From Erythrobacter colymbi (lineage in GTDB: Bacteria; Pseudomonadota; Alphaproteobacteria; Sphingomonadales; Sphingomonadaceae), in assembly GCF_002155685.1 (NCBI RefSeq), contig NZ_MUYK01000002.1, positions 639,288 to 703,287 of the forward strand: a stretch of DNA of 64,000 nucleotides, read 5' to 3'. The translations under genes were made by a program, and so were the position numbers. How positions within the stretch are numbered: the stretch's first letter is position 1; the number at the start of each line of letters is the position of its first letter. The notes below the pieces were generated by a model that worked only from the letters and a program-made list of their open reading frames with translations, did no database searches and was not told the DNA's origin. Positions 1 to 12,588 of this stretch are shown here, piece by piece.

Positions 1-4410
<4,410 letters not shown>

Positions 4411-4623
4411 GCAGGGAACACGCCTTGGGCAGGTCACGCGGGCTGGATCACCCCTTTGGGGGTTTCACCGGCCCGTTTTCGGGCCCCTCATGCCGACAGG
4501 AAGCGGGTTTGGCAAGGGCTCCGCGTGAAGGAATATTTCTCGCAGACCTATTCAGACTTTAGGTTGATTGCGCGTGATGCATGCAGCGGCCCCAACCGTT
4601 GCAGCTTTTGCGCGCACGCGCGC
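4411..4623 (-). promoter_or_regulatory. gltB leader / promoter region with two stem-loops
   Basis: This 213-base gap between the 344-residue membrane protein gene and gltB holds no gene. It contains a CCCC-TTT-GGGG stem at 4451-4461 and a perfect 6-bp stem with a TTTT loop, GGCCCG-TTTT-CGGGCC, at 4470-4485. They lie 40-75 bases upstream of the gltB ATG. They could be the terminator of the upstream minus-strand genes or a leader structure for gltB. No T-run typical of a strong terminator follows on the minus strand. Confidence 0.4.
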
Positions 4624-5658
4624 CTAGGCGTGGCCGTGCTGCATTTCGCGGCGCGGCTGGAGCTGGGCGAGCGCGGCGCGCAGCGGATCCTCACGCGAGG
4701 GACGGCGGGCCGCGGCGGTCGTGCCCCCGCTGAGAGCAGCGAGCGCGCGCAGCGCTTCGGCCAGCGCGGCTTCGCGGGCGGCGAGTTCGGCCGGATTGGG
4801 CGCGTGGCCCGCGGGCATCTCGCGGTGTTCGTGAAGCGCGCCGGCGAAGCGCTCGACCATCTCGACGAGGCTCAGCTCGCTCGCAGGCGTGGCGCGCAGG
4901 CGGGCCAGCGCCGCCGTGCCCGGCGCGGGCGGCGGCGGGGTGACAGCGCGCAGACGGCGGGCGCGCATATCGGCGACCGGATCGGGCTGCGCAGGCGTTG
5001 CAGCGACGGGCTCGGACGCGGGAGCAGGCTCGGGAGCGGGCGTCTCGTCCACCCAAACGGCATTGCGGCCGGGAAGCTCGGCGAAGTCTGCCAGATCGAG
5101 CTCAACCGGTGCCGGAGCGACTTCGGCTTCGGCGACGGTCTCCGCCACAGGCTCAGAATGCCGCACCGGCTCCTGCCGTGCAGGACGCGGTTCGGGCGCG
5201 CGGCGCGGCGTGTCGAGATCGGCGTCGCGCCAGGCGGGGGTGCTGAAAGGCATGGCCTCGAGCGGTTCGTCGAGGCTGCGGCTGCCGAGATCGCGCGCCG
5301 GATTGATCGGCGTCACCTGCCGCACCGCGAATTCTACCACCGAAGGCGTGCTGTTGTTGCGGCGCGCGCGGCGGCTCATTCCCGAAGCCAAGGCGTAAAG
5401 CGAGCCGCCCAGCACGCTCGCGGCGGTCGCGGCAAGGAAGATCTGCCCGCCCGCGCCCCAGGTGCCGATCAGGGTGCCGTCCATCGCTTCGGTAACCAGC
5501 GACGAGGGCAGCACCATCACCACACCGGCGCCGAGGGCTGCGCCCCATGTCCCGAGCAGCGGCGCGAAAGCACGGTGGGCAGAAAGCGGCGCGCGCGCCG
5601 GACTGCGGCCCCTCTTGCGCTTGCGCTGCTGCGAGAGACCCTTCTGCCCCGATTTCAT
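4624..5658 (-). CDS. Hypothetical membrane protein with Pro/Ala-rich tail
   Basis: 344 residues of no family I recognise. A basic N-terminus (residues 1-25) is followed by two hydrophobic segments, about 33-55 and 63-92, then a basic stretch (MSRRARRN) and a long Ala/Pro/Glu-rich, probably disordered cytoplasmic region (110-260) with a helical end. It starts 7 bases after the stop of the glycosyltransferase gene, so the two are probably co-transcribed and it may serve the same envelope or polysaccharide process. Function is unknown. Confidence 0.75.
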   Translation of the reverse strand: MKSGQKGLSQQRKRKRGRSPARAPLSAHRAFAPLLGTWGAALGAGVVMVLPSSLVTEAMDGTLIGTWGAGGQIFLAATAASVLGGSLYALASGMSRRARRNNSTPSVVEFAVRQVTPINPARDLGSRSLDEPLEAMPFSTPAWRDADLDTPRRAPEPRPARQEPVRHSEPVAETVAEAEVAPAPVELDLADFAELPGRNAVWVDETPAPEPAPASEPVAATPAQPDPVADMRARRLRAVTPPPPAPGTAALARLRATPASELSLVEMVERFAGALHEHREMPAGHAPNPAELAAREAALAEALRALAALSGGTTAAARRPSREDPLRAALAQLQPRREMQHGHA

Positions 5659-5665
5659 GCGACGT

Positions 5666-6919
5666 TTACCCCGTTATCTGTGCCGCGCGATGCGCGCTGG
5701 CGTCGTTACCCGGGGCTAGCAAGAGATGGTAAACAGGAAGATAATTGCGCGCATTTTCGGCCCAGTCATGGCGGGTGCGCACATGGGCCACACCGCGCGC
5801 CTTCATCGCCTCCCAACCGTCGCGATTGTCGAGCAGGCGCGCGAGCGCGGCGGCGCAGGCGGCGGGATCGTCGGGCGCGAACAGCGTGCCGGTCTCGCCG
5901 TCGGTGATGAGCTCGCGGTGCCCGCCGACGCTGGAGGCCGCGACCAGCCGGCGCTGCGCCATCGCTTCGAGGGGCTTCAGGGGCGTGACCAGATCGGTCA
6001 GGCGCTGGGCCTTCCTCGGATAGGCGAGCACGTCGACCAGCGAATAGTAGCGCTCGACCGCCGTGTGCGGCACGCGGCCGGTAAAGATCACGGCCTCGGG
6101 CTCAGGCAGGCGCGCGGCGGCGGCGCGCCAGGGCTCGTCCATCGGCCCGGCTCCCACGAGCAGCAGCCGCGCCTCGGGGTGCGACTGGCGCAGCAGCGGC
6201 ATGGCCGCGATCAGATCGTCGACGCCTTCATAGGCATAGAAGCTGCCGATATAGCCGATCACCGGCGCGCCGGGGGCGATGCCGAGTTCTACGGCAAGCG
6301 CCTCGTCGCGCGGCGGGGGATCGCCGAACAGCGACAGGTCGACCCCGTTGGGCATCACATTGACACGCCCCGCAGGAATGCCGCGCGCGACCAGATCGTC
6401 CTTGAGGCCGTGGCAGATGGTGAACAGCGCATCCGCTCCCTTGGCGACGCGGGTTTCGAGCGCGCGGGTGAGGCGGTATTTGAGGCTGCCCTCGGTCCCC
6501 GTCAGGTTGCCGACCGCCGCATCCTCCCAGAAGGCGCGGATCTCGTAGACGAAGGGCACGCCGAGCGCGCGCGCCGCACGCTGCGCCGCCGCGCCGCACA
6601 GAGCGGGCGAATGGGCGTGGATGATGTCGGGACGCCATTCGTCGGCGAGCCGGATGATCGCGGCGGTCAGCGCCTCGATCTCGCCCATCTCGCGCAAGGG
6701 CGGCGGGCCTGAGGGAACGCCGGGGGTGCGGTGAAAGATCAGGCCGTCGGCCTCTTCGCGCGGCCCCGTCACCGCCGCCTCGAGATTGTGCCGCTGCCCG
6801 GTGATCCCGCGCACTTCCACCCCGTGCCCTTCCTGCGCCTTCAGGATCGCGCGGGTGCGGAAGGTGTAGCCGCTGTGGAGCGGCAGCGAGTGGTCGAGAA
6901 CGTGGAGAACGCGGGTCAT
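5666..6919 (-). CDS. GT4-family glycosyltransferase, exosortase-associated type
   Basis: 417-residue GT-B fold glycosyltransferase (family 4 type). The N-terminus has the pattern HVLDHSLPLHSGYTFRTRAI, typical of glycosyltransferases of exosortase A / PEP-CTERM loci. The C-terminal half has the nucleotide-sugar binding region with the Gly-rich start VIGYIGSFYAYEGVDDL and the SVGGHRELITDGETG acceptor-side motif. It probably transfers a sugar from an NDP-sugar in assembly of an exosortase-linked exopolysaccharide or glycan. It is divergent from the O-ligase gene at about 7.2 kb, which belongs to the same kind of locus. No exosortase or PEP-CTERM protein lies in the window. Confidence 0.88.
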   Translation of the reverse strand: MTRVLHVLDHSLPLHSGYTFRTRAILKAQEGHGVEVRGITGQRHNLEAAVTGPREEADGLIFHRTPGVPSGPPPLREMGEIEALTAAIIRLADEWRPDIIHAHSPALCGAAAQRAARALGVPFVYEIRAFWEDAAVGNLTGTEGSLKYRLTRALETRVAKGADALFTICHGLKDDLVARGIPAGRVNVMPNGVDLSLFGDPPPRDEALAVELGIAPGAPVIGYIGSFYAYEGVDDLIAAMPLLRQSHPEARLLLVGAGPMDEPWRAAAARLPEPEAVIFTGRVPHTAVERYYSLVDVLAYPRKAQRLTDLVTPLKPLEAMAQRRLVAASSVGGHRELITDGETGTLFAPDDPAACAAALARLLDNRDGWEAMKARGVAHVRTRHDWAENARNYLPVYHLLLAPGNDASAHRAAQITG

Positions 6920-7010
6920 GGCCGCTTGCCTATCGCAGGCGTGCTTAACGCCGCGTCAACTGCCTGCGGGTAAAGCTGGCAGCCCACCGCCCCCGAAAGC
7001 CGCCCGCCCC

Positions 7011-7226
7011 ATGATCGATTACTTCGCGCTTGCTCTTGGACATGGCCTTCTGGCCATTGCCCTGCTGCGCTTGGTGATGCGCGCTGGGCTCGATACCGAT
7101 CCGCTGATCGAAGAGATCAAGGCCGAGACGACAAGCAATCGCAAGGCCACCAGCGTCGCCGGACGCAACGCGGCCCGCCGCGAGCGGGCGGATGGCCAGA
7201 CCGACGGCACCGACGCGCGTGCTTGA
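7011..7226 (+). CDS. Small membrane protein upstream of O-ligase
   Basis: 71 residues from the ATG at 7011, chosen because the protein opens directly with a hydrophobic helix (MIDYFALALGHGLLAIALLR). The remainder is charged and hydrophilic. Its 3' end overlaps the start of the O-ligase gene by 35 bases (8 bases if the ligase starts at the GTG at 7219), which suggests translational coupling. No known family. It may be an accessory of the ligase; this is inference from position only. Confidence 0.55.
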   Translation: MIDYFALALGHGLLAIALLRLVMRAGLDTDPLIEEIKAETTSNRKATSVAGRNAARRERADGQTDGTDARA

Positions 7227-8601
7227 TCTCGTTCTCCTCGCCTTCATCGGCTATGTGCTGGTACTCGGCCTCAGGCGCTCGTTCCTGTGGGTGCTGCTCT
7301 ATGTCTATATCGACATTCTCGCGCCGCAACGGATCGGCTTTACGCTGATCACCACCATCCCGGTCTCGCTGATCGCCTTTGCCGCAGCCTTCGGCGGCTG
7401 GCTCGCCCTCGACCGCAAGGAGGGGGCGCGCTTCACCCTGCGGCAGGGGCTGATGCTGGCGCTGCTCGTCTATTGCTGGTGGACCACCGGCCACGCCGAT
7501 TTCCCGGTCGAGGCCCAGACCAAGTGGGACTGGGTGTGGAAGGCGCTGCTCTTCGCGATCTTCCTGCCGCTCACCCTCACCACCCGCGCGCGGATCGAGG
7601 GGCTGGCGCTGGTGCTGCTGCTGTCGGTCGCGACGATCGTGATCGGGACGGGGATGAAGACGATCCTCGGCGGCGGGGGCTACCAGAACCTCAAGTTCTT
7701 CGTGAACGACAACAGCGGCATCTACGAAAGCTCGACCCTCGCCACGGTCGCGATCGGGCTGATCCCGATGCTGTGGTGGTTCGTGCGGCACGGCACGATC
7801 TTTCGGCCGCACTGGACGGTGACGGTGTTCGCGGTGGCGCTGACCTTCGCCTGCCTGCTCGTCCCCATCGGCACCGAGGCGCGCACGGGCCTGCTGTGCA
7901 TCGCCGCGCTCGCGGGGCTGATGCTGCGTTACACCAAGCGGCGCTTCCTGTTCGTCGCGGGCGCGGCGGTGCTGGGCCTCACCGCCCTGCCCTTCCTGCC
8001 GCAGTCCTACTACAACCGCATGTCGACCATCGCCCAGCCGGGCGGCGACGAGAGCGCCTCGACCCGCGTGGCGGTGTGGGAATGGACGCTCAACTACGTC
8101 GCCGAAAAGCCCTTCGGCGGCGGGTTCGATGCCTACCGCTCCAACCGCTTTGCTTATGTCATGCCGGTCAAGCAGACGGCGGGGAACACCACCACGGTCA
8201 CCTACCAGGAGGTCGAGGACAAGGGCCGCGCGTTCCATTCCTCGGTGTTCGAGATGCTCGGCGAGCAGGGCTGGCCGGGGCTGATCATGTGGCTCTCTCT
8301 CCATTTCATCGGGCTGTGGCAGATGGAGCGCCTCCAGCGGCGCTGGAAGAAGGAAGAGGACGAGGCGACCCGCTGGATCGCCCCGCTCGCCGCGGCCTTG
8401 CAGATGGGGGCGATCATCTACCTCGTTGGCGCGCTGTTCCAGGGGATCGCCTATCAGCCGGTGATGCTGATGCTGGTCGGCCTCCAGATCGGGCTCCACA
8501 CCTATTGCCTGCGGATCGATTCGGCCCGCTCGCTGCTCGATCGCAGCACCGCGCGGCGCGAGGCGATCACGGGTCAGGTGCGCGGTGCCGTAGCGGCATA
8601 G
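7192..8601 (+). CDS. O-antigen ligase-like polymerase/ligase, exosortase A-associated
   Basis: 469-residue polytopic inner-membrane protein with about ten hydrophobic segments, resembling the Wzy_C/WaaL ligase superfamily and specifically the putative O-glycosylation ligase of exosortase A loci. The N-terminal LRRSFLWVLLYVYIDILAPQ segment is characteristic of that group. A large periplasmic loop after about residue 280 (SYYNRMSTIAQPGGDESAST) has the Tyr/Asn/Arg pattern common to these ligases. The likely role is polymerisation or ligation of a lipid-linked glycan at the outer face of the inner membrane. The ATG at 7192 overlaps the small upstream gene. The GTG at 7219 is an alternative start. 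Confidence 0.86.
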   Translation: MARPTAPTRVLDLVLLAFIGYVLVLGLRRSFLWVLLYVYIDILAPQRIGFTLITTIPVSLIAFAAAFGGWLALDRKEGARFTLRQGLMLALLVYCWWTTGHADFPVEAQTKWDWVWKALLFAIFLPLTLTTRARIEGLALVLLLSVATIVIGTGMKTILGGGGYQNLKFFVNDNSGIYESSTLATVAIGLIPMLWWFVRHGTIFRPHWTVTVFAVALTFACLLVPIGTEARTGLLCIAALAGLMLRYTKRRFLFVAGAAVLGLTALPFLPQSYYNRMSTIAQPGGDESASTRVAVWEWTLNYVAEKPFGGGFDAYRSNRFAYVMPVKQTAGNTTTVTYQEVEDKGRAFHSSVFEMLGEQGWPGLIMWLSLHFIGLWQMERLQRRWKKEEDEATRWIAPLAAALQMGAIIYLVGALFQGIAYQPVMLMLVGLQIGLHTYCLRIDSARSLLDRSTARREAITGQVRGAVAA

Positions 8602-8615
8602 CGCGCCATTTCTTC

Positions 8616-8691
8616 GGAGCGTTGCGCTCCCCCTTGTGTTGCGCCATGACACGCGGCGCAACGAGGCAGGCGGCACCCGGATCGTGCCGCC
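8616..8691 (+). terminator. Three consecutive perfect stem-loops after the O-ligase gene
   Basis: In the 112-base gap are GGAGCG-TTG-CGCTCC (8616-8630), GTTGCGCC-N9-GGCGCAAC (8638-8662) and GGCGGCAC-N7-GTGCCGCC (8669-8691), with no mismatch in any stem. The first probably terminates the O-ligase transcript. The third ends just before the AAGGAGGAG ribosome-binding site (8701-8709) of the MaoC gene. Confidence 0.55.
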
Positions 8692-8713
8692 CGACACACA
8701 AAGGAGGAGCCCG

Positions 8714-9163
8714 ATGAACCCGCAGGATTTGGCCGCCAAGGTTGGCGAAGTGATCGGCACCAGCGAATGGGTGGAGATGAGCCAGGAGCGCATCAACCAG
8801 TTCGCCGAGGCGACCGGTGACCACCAGTTCATCCACGTCAACGAAGAGATGGCCAAGATGACCCCCTTCGGCGGGACCATCGCCCACGGCTTCCTGACCT
8901 TGTCGATGATCCCCTATCTCGGCGCCAACGGCGGCGCGCCGCGCATCGACGGCGTGAAGATGGGCGTGAACTACGGCGGCAACAAGACGCGCTTCATCGC
9001 CCCGGTCCGCGCCGGCAAGCGCATCCGCGGCGTCTGGAAGCTCACCGAAATGGTCGAGAAGCGCCCCGGCCAGTGGCAGCAGACCTGCGAGATCACCATC
9101 GAGATCGAAGGCGAGGACAAGCCCGCCCTGATGTGCGAGTGGATCACGCAATACTTCGTGTGA
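8714..9163 (+). CDS. MaoC-family enoyl-CoA hydratase/dehydratase
   Basis: 149-residue single hot-dog-fold protein. The hydratase catalytic pair is visible as Asp36 and His41 in ATGDHQFIH, followed by GGTIAHGFLTLSMIP, the family signature. It probably hydrates a trans-2-enoyl-CoA. A strong ribosome-binding site AAGGAGGAG lies 5-6 bases before the ATG. The stop codon overlaps the GTG start of the next gene, and a thiolase follows, so the cluster fits short-chain or branched acyl-CoA metabolism. Confidence 0.93.
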   Translation: MNPQDLAAKVGEVIGTSEWVEMSQERINQFAEATGDHQFIHVNEEMAKMTPFGGTIAHGFLTLSMIPYLGANGGAPRIDGVKMGVNYGGNKTRFIAPVRAGKRIRGVWKLTEMVEKRPGQWQQTCEITIEIEGEDKPALMCEWITQYFV

Positions 9164-9708
9164 GCCCCGTGGCCCGCATCGAACCCCTCGCCGAGCCTTA
9201 CCCCGAGCCTTTCGCCCGGGCGATGGCCGTGCTCATGCGCGGCGCGCCGCCGCTGAAGCTGTTCACCACCCTCGCCAAGCACGAGCGGGCGTGGGGGAAG
9301 TTCACCGCCGGCTCGATGCTCGACCGTGGCCCGCTGTCCCTGCGTGACCGCGAGCTGGTTATCGACCGGACCACGGCGCGCTGCGGCTGCGAGTACGAAT
9401 ACGGCGTCCACATCCGCGGCTTTGCGGAGAAGGCCGGGATCGACGAAGCGCAGCAACGCGCTCTGGTGCACGGCACCGCCGCCGATCCGGTATGGACCGC
9501 GAGCGAAGCGGCACTGATCGCCGGGGTCGACGCCCTGCTCGACCACAAACGCCTGTCTGAGGCTCAATGGGCTGACCTTCGGGCGCACTTCTCGGAAGAA
9601 GAAGTGCTCGAAGTGGTGCAACTTGTCGCTTTCTATCACGGCGTGTCGCTGATCTGCGGCGCGCTCGACCTGCCGCTCGAAGACGGGGCGGCACGGTTCC
9701 CCGACTGA
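9160..9708 (+). CDS. Carboxymuconolactone decarboxylase (CMD)-like protein
   Basis: 182 residues from the GTG at 9160, which overlaps the MaoC stop (GTGTGA); a second GTG at 9169 is possible. The all-helical CMD/AhpD fold is indicated by RCGCEYEYGVH (Cys75, Cys77, His84). This is the CxC subgroup, not the CxxC peroxidase type, so redox activity cannot be assumed. The substrate is unknown. Translational coupling to MaoC and the thiolase 25 bases downstream suggest one operon. Confidence 0.85.
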   Translation: MSPVARIEPLAEPYPEPFARAMAVLMRGAPPLKLFTTLAKHERAWGKFTAGSMLDRGPLSLRDRELVIDRTTARCGCEYEYGVHIRGFAEKAGIDEAQQRALVHGTAADPVWTASEAALIAGVDALLDHKRLSEAQWADLRAHFSEEEVLEVVQLVAFYHGVSLICGALDLPLEDGAARFPD

Positions 9709-9732
9709 CTTCTTTCAACAAGGATACCCAAC

Positions 9733-10914
9733 ATGGCACGTGACGCCGTTATCGTCTCCACCGCCCGCACGCCCATCGGGCGCGCCTACAAGGGCGCTTT
9801 CAACGCCACCCCCGGCGCCACGCTCGGCGCGCTGAGCCTTGCGCCCGCGATCGAGCGTGCCGGGATCGAAGCCGGCCAGATCGACGACGTCGTCTGGGGC
9901 GCGGTCCTCACGCAAGGGACACAGGCTGGCAATATCGGCCGTCAGGTCGCGCTGCGCGCCGGCTGCCCCGTGGGCGTTTCGGCCCAGACCATCGACCGCC
10001 AGTGCTCCTCGGGCCTGATGGCGATTGCCACAGCCGCCAAGCAGATCATCGTCGACAACATGGATATCGTCGTCGGCGGCGGTCAGGACTCGATCTCGAT
10101 GGTCCAGACCCCCGAGATGCGCGTCTCGCCCGACCGCTCGCTGATTGCGATGCACAAGGACGTCTACATGCCGATGCTCGGCACCGCCGAGACCGTGGCC
10201 AAGCGCTACAACATCAGCCGCGAGGCGCAGGACGAATACGCCTACCAGTCGCAGATGCGCACCGCGCAGGCGCAGGCTGAGGGCCGTCTGGACGCGGAAA
10301 TCGTCCCCGTCACCGTGACCATGAACGTGGTCGACAAGGAGACGAAGGAAGTCTCGCAGCGCGAAATCACCGTCACCAAGGACGAAGGCAACCGCCCCGA
10401 GACCACGCTCGAAGGCCTCCAGAGCCTCAACCCGGTGATGGGCCCGGGCATGAACATCACCGCGGGCAACGCCTCGCAGCTGTCGGACGGTTCCTCGGCC
10501 GCGGTGCTGATGGAAGCCAAGCTCGCCGAACAGCGCGGTCTACAGCCGCTCGGCCGCTATGTCGGCATGGCGGTCGCGGGCACCGAGCCTGACGAAATGG
10601 GCATCGGCCCCGTCTTCGCGATCCCGAAGCTGCTCAAGCAGACCGGCCTCAAGATGGACGACATCGGCCTGTGGGAACTGAACGAGGCCTTCGCGGTGCA
10701 GGTGCTGTACTGCCGCGACCAGCTCGGCATCGACAATGACATCCTCAACGTCAGCGGCGGCTCGATCTCGATCGGCCACCCCTATGGCATGACCGGCGCG
10801 CGCTGCACCGGCCACGCGCTGATCGAAGGCAAGCGCCGCGGCGCCAAGTATGTGGTCGTCACCATGTGCGTTGGTGGCGGCATGGGCGCGGCTGGTCTCT
10901 TCGAGGTCTTCTAA
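9733..10914 (+). CDS. Acetyl-CoA acetyltransferase (thiolase family)
   Basis: 393 residues, normal thiolase length. The nucleophile is Cys91 in [10 protein letters not shown]. The C-terminal [25 protein letters not shown] and [10 protein letters not shown] blocks supply the second active-site Asn/His/Cys set. It catalyses thiolytic cleavage or condensation of acyl-CoAs, either in beta-oxidation or acetoacetyl-CoA formation; which one is not decided by sequence. An AAGGA ribosome-binding site precedes the ATG. It is the third gene after MaoC and the CMD-like protein. Confidence 0.95.
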   Translation: MARDAVIVSTARTPIGRAYKGAFNATPGATLGALSLAPAIERAGIEAGQIDDVVWGAVLTQGTQAGNIGRQVALRAGCPVGVSAQTIDRQCSSGLMAIATAAKQIIVDNMDIVVGGGQDSISMVQTPEMRVSPDRSLIAMHKDVYMPMLGTAETVAKRYNISREAQDEYAYQSQMRTAQAQAEGRLDAEIVPVTVTMNVVDKETKEVSQREITVTKDEGNRPETTLEGLQSLNPVMGPGMNITAGNASQLSDGSSAAVLMEAKLAEQRGLQPLGRYVGMAVAGTEPDEMGIGPVFAIPKLLKQTGLKMDDIGLWELNEAFAVQVLYCRDQLGIDNDILNVSGGSISIGHPYGMTGARCTGHALIEGKRRGAKYVVVTMCVGGGMGAAGLFEVF

Positions 10915-10970
10915 GCGGAACTTTTTTCCGCGTCGGCGCTAGCGCCTGTCCCCAAGCACAGGAGACAGGC

Positions 10971-11489
10971 ATGGCGACCGACGCGGAAATCCGTTCGAAG
11001 TTCTGGAAAGCGCTCAAAAGCGACATGACGATGTTCCTCGGCCTGGCCGAGGGCGAGGACGGCCACGCCCGTCCGATGACCGCGCAGCTGGAAGACGAAC
11101 TGTTTGACGGTGACGAGTATCGCGGGCCCGTGTGGTTCTTCACCGCGACCGACAACCAGCTCTACCGGCAGGTCCAGCAGCAGGAACTGGGCGATGCCAG
11201 CCCCCGCGCGATGGCGCATTTCGTGAGCAAGGGCCACGATGTCTGGGCGACGGTCCACGGCAACCTCTCCACCACCCGCGACCGCGCGACCATCGACCGG
11301 CTGTGGAACCGCTTTGTCGCGGCATGGTACGAGGGCAAGGACGATCCCAAGATCGCCCTCATCCGGCTCGACCCCGAGGATGCCGAGATCTGGATCGACG
11401 CCTCCTCGCTGGTGGCCGGGATCAAGATGCTGATCGGGATCGATCCCAAGCAGGACTACAAGGACAAGGTCGCCGAGGTGCGGCTGTAA
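10971..11489 (+). CDS. Pyridoxamine 5'-phosphate oxidase-fold (general stress protein 26-like)
   Basis: 172-residue split beta-barrel flavin-binding type protein. WFFTATDNQLYRQVQ and FVSKGHDVWATVHGNLS correspond to core strands of the general-stress PNPOx-like family. A CAGGAGAC ribosome-binding site precedes the ATG. Its likely role is flavin- or F420-type redox chemistry under stress, substrate unknown. A short GCGGAA/TTCCGC hairpin (10915-10931) lies between it and the thiolase, so it may be transcribed separately. Confidence 0.85.
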   Translation: MATDAEIRSKFWKALKSDMTMFLGLAEGEDGHARPMTAQLEDELFDGDEYRGPVWFFTATDNQLYRQVQQQELGDASPRAMAHFVSKGHDVWATVHGNLSTTRDRATIDRLWNRFVAAWYEGKDDPKIALIRLDPEDAEIWIDASSLVAGIKMLIGIDPKQDYKDKVAEVRL

Positions 11490-11500
11490 GAGCGCGCGCG

Positions 11501-11521
11501 GGCGGGAGGTTCACTCCCGCC
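11501..11521. terminator. Convergent hairpin terminator
   Basis: Perfect 8-bp stem GGCGGGAG-GTTCA-CTCCCGCC between two convergent genes. It overlaps the final codons of the minus-strand CrtC-like gene and could serve both directions. No long T-run is present. Confidence 0.55.
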
Positions 11522-12584
11522 CCGTCATCCCCGTAAGGCCAAGCGGTGCATAGTCGCCGATGGCGAGTTGTTCGAACACGCCGAGGCCGCTTTCACCCCC
11601 CGGTCCCTCGACGCGGCAGAGCATCTGCACGTGCAGGTTGTCGGGCCGCGCGGGATCGATTGTCGCAAGGTCGATGGTCTCGCGCTCGACCTCGAGCAGC
11701 CCGTGATCGAGCCCGTGGCCCCACTTGGGCGAGGTATAGCCCAGTCCGCGCATCTGGAAGCGCGCAAGCGGCGTGAGGCGGAAGGTCTCGCCCCCCGCCT
11801 GCAATTCGCCCGATGCGGGCCAGCGGGTGCCGTCTGCGAGCTGCGTTGCCATCACTGGCGCGTGATCGTCGTGGAAGCCGTCCGCCCCCGCCCCGTCGGG
11901 CGCGATCACCGCGCGGGTGTTCCACGGCGTGCCATCGGCATGGGCGTTCAAATGGAAGAACAGGCTGCGGCCCGGCAGGTTCACCGGCGTCCACTGCCAG
12001 AAGAACTGCGGCACCGTCTTGCCCGCAAACTGCGGATCGGCCGCGCCGATGGGCCGCACGCCCCAGCTGCGGTCGCGAGTGCCGGCGCTGCCTGCGGGGA
12101 GCACCTCGCGCCCCCCGTCGACCTCGATCCAGCCCTCGTAATGCCCGTTCTGGGTGAGGCGGGTGTAGTCCATCACCGTGCGCGGCCCCACGCGCCAGGT
12201 GAAGCGCGGCTCCTCAATGGGAAAGGCGCGGCCCGTGAAGGTGAGGTCGGCGGCGATGCCCTCCCCCTCGACCACCACCCGCAGGCGCTGGAGCGGCTCC
12301 AGCACCTCGATCCGGACGGGGCCGCAGGATAGCTCCATCCGCTCCATGCCGAGCCGGCGACTGGCGTGGAGGCAGTGCTGGACGCCATCACGCACGACGC
12401 AAAAATGCGCGTCGGCGACGTCGAGATTCGGATAGACCCCGAAGGCCACCGCAAAGAAGCTGCTGCCATCGGGCGCATAGCCGTTGAAGAAATAGCGGTC
12501 GTAGAAATTGCGGTCGGTGCCGGAATAGGCGACCGAATCGGGGGTCTGGTGGATCGGGTAATCGTCACCCCTGCTCAAGGCCAT
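11511..12584 (-). CDS. CrtC-like / lipocalin-domain protein of unknown function
   Basis: 357 residues resembling the two-domain lipocalin fold of hydroxyneurosporene synthase (CrtC)-like proteins: aromatic-rich beta-strand pattern, RDRSWGVRP near residue 170 and PQFFWQWTPVNLPGRSLFFH. The RDRSWG block is the most family-like segment. CrtC proteins hydrate carotenoids, but many relatives act on other hydrophobic substrates, so function is left open. It starts 4 bases after the stop of the phosphotransferase gene, a clear two-gene operon. Confidence 0.7.
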   Translation of the reverse strand: MALSRGDDYPIHQTPDSVAYSGTDRNFYDRYFFNGYAPDGSSFFAVAFGVYPNLDVADAHFCVVRDGVQHCLHASRRLGMERMELSCGPVRIEVLEPLQRLRVVVEGEGIAADLTFTGRAFPIEEPRFTWRVGPRTVMDYTRLTQNGHYEGWIEVDGGREVLPAGSAGTRDRSWGVRPIGAADPQFAGKTVPQFFWQWTPVNLPGRSLFFHLNAHADGTPWNTRAVIAPDGAGADGFHDDHAPVMATQLADGTRWPASGELQAGGETFRLTPLARFQMRGLGYTSPKWGHGLDHGLLEVERETIDLATIDPARPDNLHVQMLCRVEGPGGESGLGVFEQLAIGDYAPLGLTGMTGRE

Positions 12585-12588
12585 CGGG

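Noticed and set aside
10915..10931. GCGGAA/TTCCGC hairpin as a strong terminator after the thiolase gene
   Set aside because: Short stem, T residues mainly in the loop and none following; listed only as a weak element in the neighbouring entry.
11628..11640. CTGCACGTGCAG palindrome as a second parS-like site
   Set aside because: It lies inside a coding gene and matches only the central CACGTG of the ParB consensus.
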